In this document: in pieces, positions 23,760 through 32,683 of the stretch
How positions within the stretch are numbered: position 1 is the stretch's first letter
How the letters are laid out: each line of letters begins with the position of its first letter
DNA from: Burkholderia ambifaria AMMD
GTDB lineage: Bacteria > Pseudomonadota > Gammaproteobacteria > Burkholderiales > Burkholderiaceae
NCBI RefSeq assembly: GCF_000203915.1
Contig: NC_008391.1
Span: 806,001-870,000 of the forward strand
Reading direction: 5' to 3'
DNA length: 64,000 nucleotides
The notes under the pieces: generated by a model
What the model saw: only the letters and a program-made list of their open reading frames with translations
Told to the model about the DNA's origin: nothing
Database searches by the model: none
Program-made: the position numbers and the translations under genes

Positions 23760-26363
23760 TCAAACGGTTGCCGATTCGGTTGCAGATTCAGTTGCGGACT
23801 CCGTGGCCGCTTCGGCGACAACGGGAATCCGGACGGGCCTGCCGCCCACGCGCTCGTCGGGCGTCGCGGGACGGATCTGGCCGCGCGTCTCCACGAATGC
23901 GATGGTCGCGTCGGGCGCGTCGCTGTTCACGAAGTGGCGGAAGCGTTTGCGCGTTTCCGGATCGGTGACGGCCTTCTTCCATTCGCATTCGTAGGTGTCG
24001 ACCACGTGCTGCATGTCGGCCTCGAGTTCGGCCGCGATGCCGAGCTTGTCGTGCACGACGACGTCGGTCAGGTAGTCGAGCCCGCCTTCGAGGTTGTCGC
24101 GCCACACGCTGGTGCGCTGCAGCCGGTCGGCGGTGCGCACGTAGAACATCAGGAAGCGGTCGATGTAGCGGATCAGCGTGGCACGGTCGAGGTCGGACGC
24201 GATCAGTTCCGCGTGGCGCGGCTTCATCCCGCCGTTGCCGCACACGTACAGGTTCCAGCCCTTCTCGGTCGCGATGATCCCGATGTCCTTGCCCTGCGCT
24301 TCCGCGCACTCGCGCGTGCAGCCCGACACGCCGAACTTGATCTTGTGCGGCGCGCGCAAGCCCTTGTAGCGGTTCTCGATGTCGATCGCGAGGCCGACCG
24401 AATCGTCGACGCCGTAGCGGCACCACGTCGAGCCGACGCACGACTTCACGGTGCGCACCGACTTGCCGTACGCATGCCCCGATTCGAAGCCGGCGGCAAT
24501 CAGCTCTTCCCAGATCGACGGCAACTGCTCGACGCGCGCGCCGAACAGGTCGACGCGCTGGCCGCCCGTGATCTTCGTGTAGAGGCCGTACTTGCGCGCG
24601 ACCTGGCCGACCGCGATCAGCCCTTCCGGCGTCACCTCGCCGCCCGGCATGCGCGGCACGACCGAGTACGTGCCGTCGCGCTGGATGTTCGCGAGGTAGT
24701 AGTCGTTCGAGTCCTGCAGCCCCGCATGCTCCTTCTTCAGCACGAACTCGTTGAAGCACGACGCGAGGATGCCCGCGACGGCCGGCTTGCACACGTCGCA
24801 GCCCAGGCCGCGACCGTGCTTCGCGAGCAGTTCGCCGAAGGTCGTGATGCGCTCGACGCGGATCAGGTGGAACAGCTCCTGGCGCGAATGCGGGAAGTGC
24901 TCGCACAGATGGTTGTTGACCGCGAGGCCCTGCTTCTTCATCTCGGCCTTCATGATCTGCGTGACGAGCGGCACGCAGCCGCCGCACGACGTGCCCGCGC
25001 CCGTGCACGATTTCAGTGCGCCGAGGCTCGTCGCGCCGTCGGCCACCGCCGCGCAGATCTGCGACTTCGACACGTTGTTGCACGAGCAGATCTGCGCGCC
25101 GTCCGGCAGCGCATCCACGCCGATCGCCGGCTTGGCTGCGCCATCCGATGACGGCAGGATCAGGAATTCCGGCGACTCGGGCAACTCGATGCGGTTCAGC
25201 ATCATCTGCAGCAGCGTGCCGTATTCGGCCGCGTCGCCGACCATCACCGCGCCATGCAGGAACTTGCCGCAATCCGACACCACCAGCTTCTTGTAGACCT
25301 GGCGACGCTCGTCCGCATACTGGTAGGTGCAGCTGCCGGCCGTCGTGCCGTGCGCGTCGCCGATGCTCGCGACGTCGACGCCCATCAGCTTGAGCTTCGT
25401 GCTCATGTCGGCGCCGGCGAATGCGGCCGCTTCGTCAGCGTCACCCGCGAGCTGCTTCGCGACCACGCGCGCCATGTCGTAGCCCGGCGCGACGAGGCCG
25501 TACACCATGCCGTTCCAGGCCGCGCATTCGCCGATCGCGTAGATGTCGGCGTCGCTCGTGCGGCACGCGTCGTCGATCGCGACGCCGCCGCGCGGGCCGA
25601 TCTCCAGGCCGCACGCGCGTGCCAGTTCGTCGCGCGCGCGGATGCCGGCCGAGAACACGATCATGTCGGTGTCGAGATGCGAGCCGTCGGCGAACGCCAT
25701 CCGATGGGTACCTTCTTCACCGTCGACGATCTCGAGCGTGTTCTTGCCCGTATGCACGGTCACGCCGAGCGCCTCGATCTTCGCGCGCAGCATCCGGCCG
25801 CCGCCGTCGTCGACCTGCACGGCCATCAGTCGCGGCGCGAATTCGACGACGTGCGTCTCGAGCCCCATGTCGCGCAGCGCCTTCGCGCATTCGAGGCCGA
25901 GCAGCCCGCCGCCGATCACCACGCCACGCTTCGCGTGCGCGCCGCACGCCTGCATCGCCTCGAGATCCTCGATCGTCCGGTACACGAAGCAGCCCGGGCG
26001 GTCGCGGCCCGGCACCGGCGGCACGAACGGACGCGAGCCCGTCGCGAGCACCAGCTTGTCGTACGCGAGCGTCTCGCCCGACGCGAGCGTGACCGTGTGC
26101 GCGGCGCGGTCGATCGACGCGACGCACGCGTTCAGGCGCAGGTCGAACTGCGGATGGCGTTCGAAGAAGCCGGGCTCGACGAGCGACAGGTCGTCCACCG
26201 ACTTGCCCGCGAAGAATTCCGACAGGTGCACGCGGTCGTATGCCGGGCGCGGCTCCTCGCCGAGCACCGTGACCTGCAGCGCATCCGCCGCGCCGGCTTG
26301 CGCCGCGACGCATTCGAGGAGCTTGTGGCCGACCATTCCGTGGCCGATGACGATGAGTTTCAT
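23760..26363 (-). CDS. nirB: NADH-dependent nitrite reductase large subunit NirB
   Basis: An 867-residue protein of usual NirB architecture. An FAD/NADH domain (KLIVIGHGMVGHKLLE, KLVLATGSRPFVPPVPG) is followed by a BFD-like [2Fe-2S] domain (CSCNNVSK, CTGAGTSCGGC), a nitrite/sulfite reductase ferredoxin half-domain, and the siroheme/[4Fe-4S] site CVGSTWC with CTREC. It reduces nitrite to ammonium in the cytoplasm together with NirD, using siroheme made via CobA encoded divergently. The C-terminus ends in a short repeat of ATES units that is not part of the conserved protein. Confidence 0.95.
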   Translation of the reverse strand: MKLIVIGHGMVGHKLLECVAAQAGAADALQVTVLGEEPRPAYDRVHLSEFFAGKSVDDLSLVEPGFFERHPQFDLRLNACVASIDRAAHTVTLASGETLAYDKLVLATGSRPFVPPVPGRDRPGCFVYRTIEDLEAMQACGAHAKRGVVIGGGLLGLECAKALRDMGLETHVVEFAPRLMAVQVDDGGGRMLRAKIEALGVTVHTGKNTLEIVDGEEGTHRMAFADGSHLDTDMIVFSAGIRARDELARACGLEIGPRGGVAIDDACRTSDADIYAIGECAAWNGMVYGLVAPGYDMARVVAKQLAGDADEAAAFAGADMSTKLKLMGVDVASIGDAHGTTAGSCTYQYADERRQVYKKLVVSDCGKFLHGAVMVGDAAEYGTLLQMMLNRIELPESPEFLILPSSDGAAKPAIGVDALPDGAQICSCNNVSKSQICAAVADGATSLGALKSCTGAGTSCGGCVPLVTQIMKAEMKKQGLAVNNHLCEHFPHSRQELFHLIRVERITTFGELLAKHGRGLGCDVCKPAVAGILASCFNEFVLKKEHAGLQDSNDYYLANIQRDGTYSVVPRMPGGEVTPEGLIAVGQVARKYGLYTKITGGQRVDLFGARVEQLPSIWEELIAAGFESGHAYGKSVRTVKSCVGSTWCRYGVDDSVGLAIDIENRYKGLRAPHKIKFGVSGCTRECAEAQGKDIGIIATEKGWNLYVCGNGGMKPRHAELIASDLDRATLIRYIDRFLMFYVRTADRLQRTSVWRDNLEGGLDYLTDVVVHDKLGIAAELEADMQHVVDTYECEWKKAVTDPETRKRFRHFVNSDAPDATIAFVETRGQIRPATPDERVGGRPVRIPVVAEAATESATESATESATV

Positions 26364-26383
26364 GATGGCGTTTCCTCGGTCGA

Positions 26384-27709
26384 TCAGTTCGCGGCTTGAG
26401 CGGCGGCCAGCGCGCGATCGCGCAGCTCGGCCTCGCGTGCCTTGTGTTCTTCGCTGAAGCGCACGGCCATCGCGCACAACGCGGTCGCGGTGACGGCGAG
26501 CCCGAGCAGGCTCAGCGTGTGCTGCACGTCGCCGACGCCTTTGAGCAGGAACGACGCGGCCACCGCGCCGACGTTGCCGCCCGCGCCGATGATCCCCGCG
26601 ACGCCGCCGAGCGCCTTGCGGTCGATGAACGGCACGAGCGCATAGGTCGCGCCGCAGGCCATGTGCGTGAAGAGGCCGAAGGTCAGCATCGCGACGAGCG
26701 CCATGCCGATGCCTTGCGCATGCGAGAACCAGATCAGCCCGAGCCCTTCGCCGACGATCAGCGCGCACAGCAGCGCCGCGCGCACGTCGAGGCTGCGGCG
26801 CGTGGCGATCTTGTCCGACAGCCAGCCGCCGAGCGCGCGGGCGAACAGCGCGAGCATCCCGAACAGGCCGACCGCGAAGCCGGCATCCTTCAGCGACAGG
26901 TGGAAGTGGTCGACGTAGTACAGCGCGGCGATGTTGTGGATGAACACCTCGACGCCGAAGCACGCGCCGTACGTGACGAACAGCATCCACACGCGATAGT
27001 TGCCGCACGCCGCGAAGAAGCTCGCCCAGCCGCCCTTCTTGCCGCTGTCGACCGTCACGCCCTGCTTGCGCAGCGCGACGAAGTCGCCTTGCGGGCAGTC
27101 CTGCGTGAAGCGCCAGTACGCCCAGGCCATCGCGAGCATCGCGACGCCCGGCACGATCAGCGCGATGCGCCACGACGCGCTGTCACCGAAGCCGAGGATC
27201 AGGCCGGCCGCGACGAGCAGCGGCATCATCGCCTGCGTCGCGCCCGCACCGGCGTTGCCCCAGCCGGCCGTCGTCGCGTTCGCGGTGCCGACCACGTTCG
27301 GCGCGAACATCACCGACGTGTGGTACTGCGTGATCACGAAGCCGGCGCCGATCGCGCCGATGCCCAGGCGGCAGATCAGGAACCACAGATAGTCGTGCGT
27401 AAACGACACCGCGAACACGGGAATCGCGCCGAGCACGAGCAGCCCGGCATACACGCGACGCGGGCCGAAGCGGTCGCACAGCGGGCCGACCAGCAGCCGC
27501 ACGGCGATCGTCGCGGCCACCGCGGCGATGTTGATGTTCGCAACCTGTGCCGCGGTGAGGTGGAATTCGCGCGCGATCAGCGGCATCAGCGGCGCGCATG
27601 CGAACCATGCGAAGAAGCACACGAAGAACGCCATCCACGTCATGTGGAATGCGCGCATCGGCGCGGTGCGGAACGAGAAGAGATCGATACGGGTAGCTTT
27701 GTCGGTCAT
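26384..27709 (-). CDS. narK: Nitrate/nitrite MFS transporter (NarK/NasA type)
   Basis: A 441-residue, 12-helix major facilitator protein. Nitrate-porter signatures are present: NANIN-like stretch NINIAAVAATIAVRLLVGPL, the first nitrate signature region GWGNAGAGATQAMMPLL, and the second GGVAGIIGAGGNVGAVAASF. It should import nitrate for the reductases encoded downstream. It is the first gene of the leftward operon, 20 bases before nirB. Its mRNA begins with a 145-base leader carrying a hexaloop hairpin and an intrinsic terminator, indicating NasT-controlled antitermination. Confidence 0.93.
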   Translation of the reverse strand: MTDKATRIDLFSFRTAPMRAFHMTWMAFFVCFFAWFACAPLMPLIAREFHLTAAQVANINIAAVAATIAVRLLVGPLCDRFGPRRVYAGLLVLGAIPVFAVSFTHDYLWFLICRLGIGAIGAGFVITQYHTSVMFAPNVVGTANATTAGWGNAGAGATQAMMPLLVAAGLILGFGDSASWRIALIVPGVAMLAMAWAYWRFTQDCPQGDFVALRKQGVTVDSGKKGGWASFFAACGNYRVWMLFVTYGACFGVEVFIHNIAALYYVDHFHLSLKDAGFAVGLFGMLALFARALGGWLSDKIATRRSLDVRAALLCALIVGEGLGLIWFSHAQGIGMALVAMLTFGLFTHMACGATYALVPFIDRKALGGVAGIIGAGGNVGAVAASFLLKGVGDVQHTLSLLGLAVTATALCAMAVRFSEEHKAREAELRDRALAAAQAAN

Positions 27710-27720
27710 GTCATCCGCCA

Positions 27721-27782
27721 AACGAAAAACGGCGTCCTGCGCACCCGGTCTCGTCGAGAGACCCGATGCGTAGGACGCCGTT
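27721..27782 (-). terminator. Leader terminator (attenuator) upstream of narK-nirBD-nasA
   Basis: On the minus strand a long stem (27758-27782 with 27728-27752) is closed by AACGGCGTCC/GGACGCCGTT and followed by TTTTTCGTTT. It lies inside the leader, 12 bases before the narK start codon. An intrinsic terminator in this position only makes sense with antitermination. The nasT gene in the divergent operon encodes the expected RNA-binding antiterminator. Confidence 0.85.
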
Positions 27783-27828
27783 GCCCATGAAGAAGCCCGT
27801 TGCCGGGCGCGTTCAGTAATCGGTGCTG

Positions 27829-27854
27829 CGGACGAATCGCCGTTGATTCGCCCG
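27829..27854 (-). ncRNA. NasT (ANTAR) target hairpin in the narK leader
   Basis: At the predicted 5' end of the transcript the RNA forms a 10-bp stem (CGGGCGAATC with GATTCGTCCG, one G-U pair) with the hexaloop AACGGC. A at loop position 1 and G at position 4 are the features known for ANTAR-protein targets. A second small hairpin (GCCCG-GCAA-CGGGC, 27795-27808) follows but does not show the A1/G4 hexaloop. The terminator comes next. Confidence 0.7.
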
Positions 27855-27865
27855 GACCACCTAAC

Positions 27866-27880
27866 GCAAGCGCCGTGCCA
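27866..27880 (-). promoter_or_regulatory. Sigma-54 promoter for narK-nirBD-nasA
   Basis: The minus strand reads TGGCACG-GCGC-TTGC, a perfect match to the -24/-12 consensus with correct GG-to-GC spacing. Transcription would start near 27854, exactly at the first hairpin of the leader. Tandem NtrC-like boxes lie about 135-156 bases upstream. Confidence 0.82.
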
Positions 27881-27981
27881 TGTCGGCCCGAATCGCGCCG
27901 AAAGCCCCGCCGCACAACGCTCGCCGCCCGTCACTCCCCTCTTTGCGGCGCGCCGCGCGCGATTCGTTGGAATGCATCGAG

Positions 27982-28017
27982 GCACAGATGTGGTGCGCTG
28001 CAGCACTGTCGCCGTGC
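27982..28017. promoter_or_regulatory. Tandem NtrC-like enhancer boxes
   Basis: Two sites of the form GCAC-N7-GTGC occur at 27982-27996 and 28003-28017, with centres 21 bases apart (two helical turns). This matches the core of the NtrC site TGCACCA-N3-TGGTGCA. They lie between two divergent sigma-54 promoters and could activate both under nitrogen limitation. Confidence 0.7.
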
Positions 28018-28162
28018 GACATCACGGTGCGCGCCGACGGTGCGTGATGCATGCCGATGCGTCAGTGCGTGGGCCCTGAGCCTTCGGCCACATGCGTGTG
28101 CAGCACCGATGCAGCCATCGGGCGGCGCATGCCGGCACGCGCGCCGTACCGTTCGCGCAGGC

Positions 28163-28177
28163 TGGCCCGGATATTGC
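28163..28177 (+). promoter_or_regulatory. Sigma-54 promoter for cobA-nasT-nasS
   Basis: The plus strand reads TGGCCCG-GATA-TTGC, with one mismatch to the -24/-12 consensus and the invariant GG and GC in place. The start would be near 28189, giving a leader of about 196 bases before cobA. The NtrC-like boxes are about 180-200 bases upstream. Confidence 0.7.
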
Positions 28178-28192
28178 TGAATCGAATGCACA

Positions 28193-28212
28193 CACCGGCA
28201 ATGGAGCCGGTG
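28193..28212 (+). ncRNA. Possible NasT (ANTAR) hairpin in the cobA leader
   Basis: Four bases after the predicted start the RNA forms CACCGGC-AATGGA-GCCGGTG, a 7-bp perfect stem with a hexaloop carrying A1 and G4. This mirrors the hairpin of the divergent narK leader and suggests NasT also acts on its own operon. A second hairpin with the same loop rule and a T-rich terminator were not found here. Confidence 0.5.
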
Positions 28213-28384
28213 GGCGGCCCCCCGCGATGCGGGCGCGCCGTCGCAGGCAGGTACAGCAGACCGGACAACGACGTCCCTCCCGTGCACGGCACGGCCGGAT
28301 GCCGTGGTCGCTTCGACCGCCCGCCGCCGCCGCGCGCACCGATACGCTCTCGACCGCCGCACGCACGCGGTACAGGAACACGAC

Positions 28385-29155
28385 ATGACGACTGGCAAAG
28401 TCACGCTGCTGGGCGCCGGCCCCGGCGATCCCGATCTCCTCACGCTGAAGGCCGTGAAGGCGCTGGCGGCCGCCGACGTGCTGCTGCTCGACGATCTCGT
28501 CGCGCCCGGCATCGTCGAACTCGCGCCGCACGCGCGCGTGATCCGCGTCGGCAAGCGCGGCGGCTGCCGCTCCACGCCGCAGGCGTTCATCGAGAAACTG
28601 ATGCGCCGCTATGCGCTGCGCGGCGCGCACGTCGTGCGCGTCAAGGGCGGCGACGCGCTGCTGTTCGGCCGCGCCGGCGAAGAACTCGCGACGCTGCGCG
28701 CCGCCGCGATTCCGGTGGACATCATCAACGGCATCTCGTCGGGATTCGCGGCCGCCGCGAGCCTCGGCATCTCGCTCACGCACCGCGAGCACTGCCAGGG
28801 CGTCACGTTCGTCACCGCGCACCGCCAGGACCACGGTGAGCCGAATTGGACGGCACTCGCGGCCACCGGCACCACGCTCGCGATCTACATGGGGATGAGC
28901 CGCGTCGACAGCATCGCGGCCGGCCTGCTCGCCGCCTTGCCTGCGTCGACGCCGGCCGCCGCCGTGCAATGGGCCGGCACGCCGCACGAGCGCCGCTGGA
29001 CCGGCACGCTCGGCGGCCTCGCACGCGGTGTGGCCGCAGCCGGGCTCGGCAGCCCGGCGGTGATCCTCGTCGGCGGCGCAATCGGCGAAGCGGCCGTGCA
29101 GCGCGTGCCGGACGCAAGCACCGCGATCGAAACGGCGTTCTCCCGTGCCGCGTAG
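28385..29155 (+). CDS. cobA: Uroporphyrinogen-III C-methyltransferase (siroheme synthesis)
   Basis: A 256-residue SAM-dependent methyltransferase of the CobA/SumT family. It has the N-terminal LLGAGPGDPDLLTLKAVKAL, DVLLLDDLV, RVIRVGKRGG and VRVKGGDALLFGRAGEEL blocks and YMGM in the C-terminal half. It methylates uroporphyrinogen III at C2 and C7 to give precorrin-2, the precursor of siroheme needed by NirB. The CysG oxidase/ferrochelatase domain is absent, so those steps must be encoded elsewhere. It is first in an operon with nasT and nasS, divergent from the nitrate reductase genes. Confidence 0.93.
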   Translation: MTTGKVTLLGAGPGDPDLLTLKAVKALAAADVLLLDDLVAPGIVELAPHARVIRVGKRGGCRSTPQAFIEKLMRRYALRGAHVVRVKGGDALLFGRAGEELATLRAAAIPVDIINGISSGFAAAASLGISLTHREHCQGVTFVTAHRQDHGEPNWTALAATGTTLAIYMGMSRVDSIAAGLLAALPASTPAAAVQWAGTPHERRWTGTLGGLARGVAAAGLGSPAVILVGGAIGEAAVQRVPDASTAIETAFSRAA

Positions 29156-29320
29156 CATGTTCGACGCCACGCGGCACCGGCCGCCCACCTATCATGAAAA
29201 CAGCGGTGCCGATGGCGCCGGCCGCCGGACCGCCGCGTGCTGCGGCGGCCCGGTTTCCGCACGAGGCCGCCGCGCCCGATCCGCGCATCGCACCACGATT
29301 TCGCCGCAGCCGTTCGCCTC

Positions 29321-29917
29321 ATGAGTACGCCTGTTCCTCCCCTCCGCCTGCGCGTGCTGCTCGTCACCGACACCGACAAGCCGATCGGCGAGCTCGGCGA
29401 CGCGCTCGCGCGCCTCGGCTACGAAATGCTCAACGACGTCGCGACGCCCGCGCGCCTGCCGGCCGCCGTCGAGGAGCAGCGCCCCGACGTCGTGATCATC
29501 GATACCGATTCGCCGTCGCGCGACACGCTCGAGCAACTCGCCGTAATGCACGCCACGGCCCCGCGCCCCGTGCTGATGTTCAGCCACGATGCCGATCAGG
29601 ACCTGATTCACGCGGCGGTCGGCGCGGGCGTCAGCGCGTATCTCGTCGAAGGGCTGTCGGCCGAGCGTCTCGCGCCGATCCTCGAAGTCGCGCTCGCGCG
29701 CTTCTCGCACGACGATGCGCTGCGCCGCCGGCTCGCCGACGTCGAGCGCGAACTCGCCGAGCGCAAGCTGATCGACCGCGCGAAGCGACTGCTGATGGAC
29801 CAGCGCAAGCTGTCCGAACACGATGCGTATGCGTTCCTGCGCAAACGCGCGATGGATCAGGGGCTGCGCATCGTCGACGTCGCCCGGCAACTGTACGACG
29901 CGTCATCCCAATCTTGA
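29321..29917 (+). CDS. nasT: ANTAR response regulator NasT (antiterminator)
   Basis: A 198-residue protein with an N-terminal receiver-like domain (RVLLVTDTDKPIGELGDALA, DVVIIDTDSPSRDTLEQL) and a C-terminal ANTAR RNA-binding domain (AERKLIDRAKRLLMDQRKLS, then EHDAYAFLRKRAMDQGLRIV). NasT binds hexaloop RNA hairpins in leaders and prevents termination; NasS sequesters it when nitrate is absent. Its predicted target is the narK leader. The gene is followed by nasS after only 5 bases. ATG 29321 gives the normal N-terminus. Confidence 0.93.
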   Translation: MSTPVPPLRLRVLLVTDTDKPIGELGDALARLGYEMLNDVATPARLPAAVEEQRPDVVIIDTDSPSRDTLEQLAVMHATAPRPVLMFSHDADQDLIHAAVGAGVSAYLVEGLSAERLAPILEVALARFSHDDALRRRLADVERELAERKLIDRAKRLLMDQRKLSEHDAYAFLRKRAMDQGLRIVDVARQLYDASSQS

Positions 29918-29922
29918 ATGCC

Positions 29923-30966
29923 ATGACATCTTCGCCTCCCGCCGCGCCGGAACGCGCGCATCTTCGTCTCGGGTTCGTCGCGCTGAGCGACGCGGCCCCG
30001 CTGATCGTCGCGCAGCAGTTGAATCTCGGCGCACGCCATGGCCTGACGCTGGAACTGAGCCGCCAGCCGTCGTGGGCCACCGTGCGCGACAAGCTGCTGA
30101 CCGGCGAGCTCGACGCCGCGCATGCGCTGTATGGGCTCGTGTGCGGGCTGCAGCTCGGCATCGGCGGCCCGCAGACCGACATGGCCGCGCTGATGGTGCT
30201 GAACCGCAACGGCCAGGCGATCACGTTCGCGCGCGGCCTCGCCGACGCGTATCGCGAAAGCGGCGACGTGCGCGCGGCGCTCGCGACGCTCGGCCGCAAG
30301 CCGCTGCTCGCGCAGACCTTTCCGACCGGCACGCATGCGATGTGGCTGAATCATTGGCTCGCGTCGCACGGCGTCGATCCGCTGCGCGACGTGCGCAGCG
30401 TCGTGATTCCGCCGCCCGAGATGGTCGCGGCGCTCGCGAGCGGCGAGCTCGACGGCTTCTGCGCGGGCGAGCCGTGGCACGCGGTGGCCGAGGCCTGCGG
30501 CGCGGGCCGGACCGTCGCCGTCACGAGCGAGATCTGGCCCGATCATCCGGAGAAGGTGCTCGCCGCGCGCCGCGAATTCGTCGCGCTGTATCCGGCCACG
30601 GCGCGCGCGCTGATCCGCACGCTCGTCGATGCGTGCGCGTGGCTGGACGATCCCGCGCACCGCCGCGAGGCGGCCGGCTGGCTTGCATCGCCCGACGCGC
30701 TCGGCGTGCCGGCCCGCCTGATCGCGCCGCGCCTGCTCGGCGACTACGGCGCGGGGCCGTTCGCGCAGCCGCCGCTGCCGATCCGCTTCCACGACGGCGG
30801 CGCCGTGAACCGGCCGGATCCGCGCGACGGCCAGTGGTTCCTGTCGCAATACCGGCGCTGGGGCATGCTCGACGGCGAGCACGACGACGCGGGGATCGCC
30901 GCAGCGATCGCGCAGACGGCGTTGTATGATGCTGCGGTCGCCGAAGGCGGTTCAGCGGGCGAGTGA
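29923..30966 (+). CDS. nasS: Nitrate sensor NasS (CmpA/NrtA-like)
   Basis: A 347-residue periplasmic-binding-protein fold without a signal peptide, as expected for cytoplasmic NasS. Typical stretches are LRLGFVALSDAAPLIVAQQL, LLTGELDAAHALYGLVCGLQ, QTDMAALMVLNRNGQAIT, FPTGTHAMWLNHWLASHGVD and GFCAGEPWHAVA. It binds nitrate or nitrite and releases NasT. No nrtBC transporter genes are nearby, which supports a sensor role rather than transport. It is the last gene of cobA-nasT-nasS. Confidence 0.92.
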   Translation: MTSSPPAAPERAHLRLGFVALSDAAPLIVAQQLNLGARHGLTLELSRQPSWATVRDKLLTGELDAAHALYGLVCGLQLGIGGPQTDMAALMVLNRNGQAITFARGLADAYRESGDVRAALATLGRKPLLAQTFPTGTHAMWLNHWLASHGVDPLRDVRSVVIPPPEMVAALASGELDGFCAGEPWHAVAEACGAGRTVAVTSEIWPDHPEKVLAARREFVALYPATARALIRTLVDACAWLDDPAHRREAAGWLASPDALGVPARLIAPRLLGDYGAGPFAQPPLPIRFHDGGAVNRPDPRDGQWFLSQYRRWGMLDGEHDDAGIAAAIAQTALYDAAVAEGGSAGE

Positions 30967-31133
30967 TCCTTCCGATTCGCAGGATGCCGGCGCCATGGGG
31001 CCGCAGGATCGACGCACCGCGCGATGCCGCGCCCTGCGGGCACGCCTGACGCGATGCGCCGGGCGGCACACGCACCGGCGCCGCCCGGACGCAGCGATAT
31101 CCGCGCCGCCCCTTCCGTCCCCGTTCAGAATCA

Positions 31134-31733
31134 ATGCCGAAACGAACGCGCACGCCGCTCGACGTGCTGCTCACTGAAATCCGCGCGTGCCGCGCCTGCG
31201 AAGCCGACCTGCCGCTCGGCCCGCGTCCGGTCGTGCGCGCCCATCGCGACGCGCGCATCCTGATCGTCGGGCAGGCGCCCGGCGCCCGCGTCCATGCGAG
31301 CGGGATCCCGTGGGACGATGCGAGCGGCAAGCGGCTGCGCGACTGGCTGGGCGTCGACGCCGACACCTTCTACGACGAGACGCGCTTCGCGATCGTGCCG
31401 ATGGGCTTCTGCTATCCGGGCCGCGGCGCGAGCGGCGACAACCCGCCGCGCCCCGAATGCGCGCCACTGTGGATCGACCGGCTGCTCGCCGAACTGCCGT
31501 CGATCCGGCTGACGCTGCTGATCGGCCAGTACGCGCAGCGGCATTTCCTGCGCGACACGCGCAAGGCGACGCTGACCGACACCGTGCAGGCGTGGCGCGA
31601 CTACGGCCCCGACGTGCTGCCGCTGCCGCATCCGTCGCCGCGCAACCAGGCGTGGTTCAAGCATCATCCGTGGTTCGACGCCGAGGTCGTGCCCGAGCTG
31701 CGCCGGCGCGTCGCGCCGCTGGTGGCGGGCTGA
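31134..31733 (+). CDS. Uracil-DNA glycosylase family protein
   Basis: A 199-residue protein with the UDG superfamily fold. The first motif is ILIVGQAPGARVHASGIPWD and the C-terminal motif is LPLPHPSPRNQAWFKHHPW. The N-terminus contains CRACEADLPLG, as in iron-sulfur UDGs, but only this cysteine pair plus scattered cysteines are present. It may excise uracil or be a noncanonical superfamily member. The subfamily was not resolved. It is followed after 32 bases by the YkgJ-type gene on the same strand. Confidence 0.82.
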   Translation: MPKRTRTPLDVLLTEIRACRACEADLPLGPRPVVRAHRDARILIVGQAPGARVHASGIPWDDASGKRLRDWLGVDADTFYDETRFAIVPMGFCYPGRGASGDNPPRPECAPLWIDRLLAELPSIRLTLLIGQYAQRHFLRDTRKATLTDTVQAWRDYGPDVLPLPHPSPRNQAWFKHHPWFDAEVVPELRRRVAPLVAG

Positions 31734-31765
31734 CCGCAGCCGCTCGCATCGCGCTTCCCATCGAC

Positions 31766-32557
31766 ATGAATCACCACGACATCGACTTTTCATGCACCGG
31801 CTGCGGCCGCTGCTGCCACGACCTGCGCATTCCGTTGACCGTCGCCGAGGCCGTTGCGTGGCTGCGGCGCGGCGGCCACGTGGAGCTGCTGTGCGACGCC
31901 ATGCCGTGGCCCGTCGAACCGGCCGCCGACGACGCGTTCGCCGCGTACAAGCGGGCACGTTCGTCGCCCGCGTTCAGCGGCACGTTGCCGATACGTGTCA
32001 CCACCATCCTCACCGCATCGCATGCGGGGCCGTGCCCGAACCTGCGCGACGACCTGCGCTGCGGCATCTACGACGAACGACCGCTGGTGTGCCGGATCTA
32101 TCCGGTCGAGGTCAATCCGTTCGTGCCGCTGATGCCGGACGGCAAGCAGTGCCCGCCCGACGCGTGGCAGCACGCGCCGCTCGCGCGCCACGGCATGATC
32201 GTCGACGTGCAAACGCGCGAGAACATCGCGCGCTCGCGGGAAGCAAGCGCGGCTGAGGCGCCGCTGCGCGCGCGACTGTGCGCGGCGCTCGGTATCGATG
32301 CGGCGGCCGTCGCGAACGAAGGCTTCGCGATTCATGCGCCGCCCGCCGATACGCTGCTGTCCGAACTGAACGCGCTTGCCGATCCGTACACGGCGGCGGC
32401 GGCGATGGCCGACGATCGCGCGGCTCCGGCATGGACGCTGCTGACAAATCGCACCGCGACTGCCGACACGCTCCGCTCGGTCGGCGCATCAAGCCGGCTC
32501 GCAAACGACGAGGCCGGCACGCGCTGCGGCTACCTCGGCTTCCATCCGGCAACGTAA
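31766..32557 (+). CDS. YkgJ-family cysteine-cluster protein
   Basis: A 263-residue protein with the YkgJ metal-chelating domain: FSCTGCGRCCHDLRIPLTVA at the N-terminus, then GPCPNLRDDLRCGIYDERPL and VCRIYPVE. These supply about seven to eight cysteines in the family order. It is predicted to bind zinc or an iron-sulfur cluster; the cellular role is unknown. The C-terminal 80 residues are less conserved. It is probably cotranscribed with the UDG-family gene upstream. Confidence 0.85.
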   Translation: MNHHDIDFSCTGCGRCCHDLRIPLTVAEAVAWLRRGGHVELLCDAMPWPVEPAADDAFAAYKRARSSPAFSGTLPIRVTTILTASHAGPCPNLRDDLRCGIYDERPLVCRIYPVEVNPFVPLMPDGKQCPPDAWQHAPLARHGMIVDVQTRENIARSREASAAEAPLRARLCAALGIDAAAVANEGFAIHAPPADTLLSELNALADPYTAAAAMADDRAAPAWTLLTNRTATADTLRSVGASSRLANDEAGTRCGYLGFHPAT

Positions 32558-32683
32558 TTCGCCGTCACCGCGCGGAGCGCCCCGCCATCCGACCAGCCCG
32601 CGCGGATCGACCAGCAGATTCCGGCCGCGCGCGGTTCGCTGTACCATCGCGGCTCAACCGCGTCACGAACAGCAGAATCCTTC

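Noticed and set aside
27795..27808. Second ANTAR hexaloop in the narK leader
   Set aside because: The GCCCG/CGGGC hairpin closes on GCAA, or on a hexaloop starting with G; it lacks the A1/G4 pattern, so only the first hairpin is claimed.
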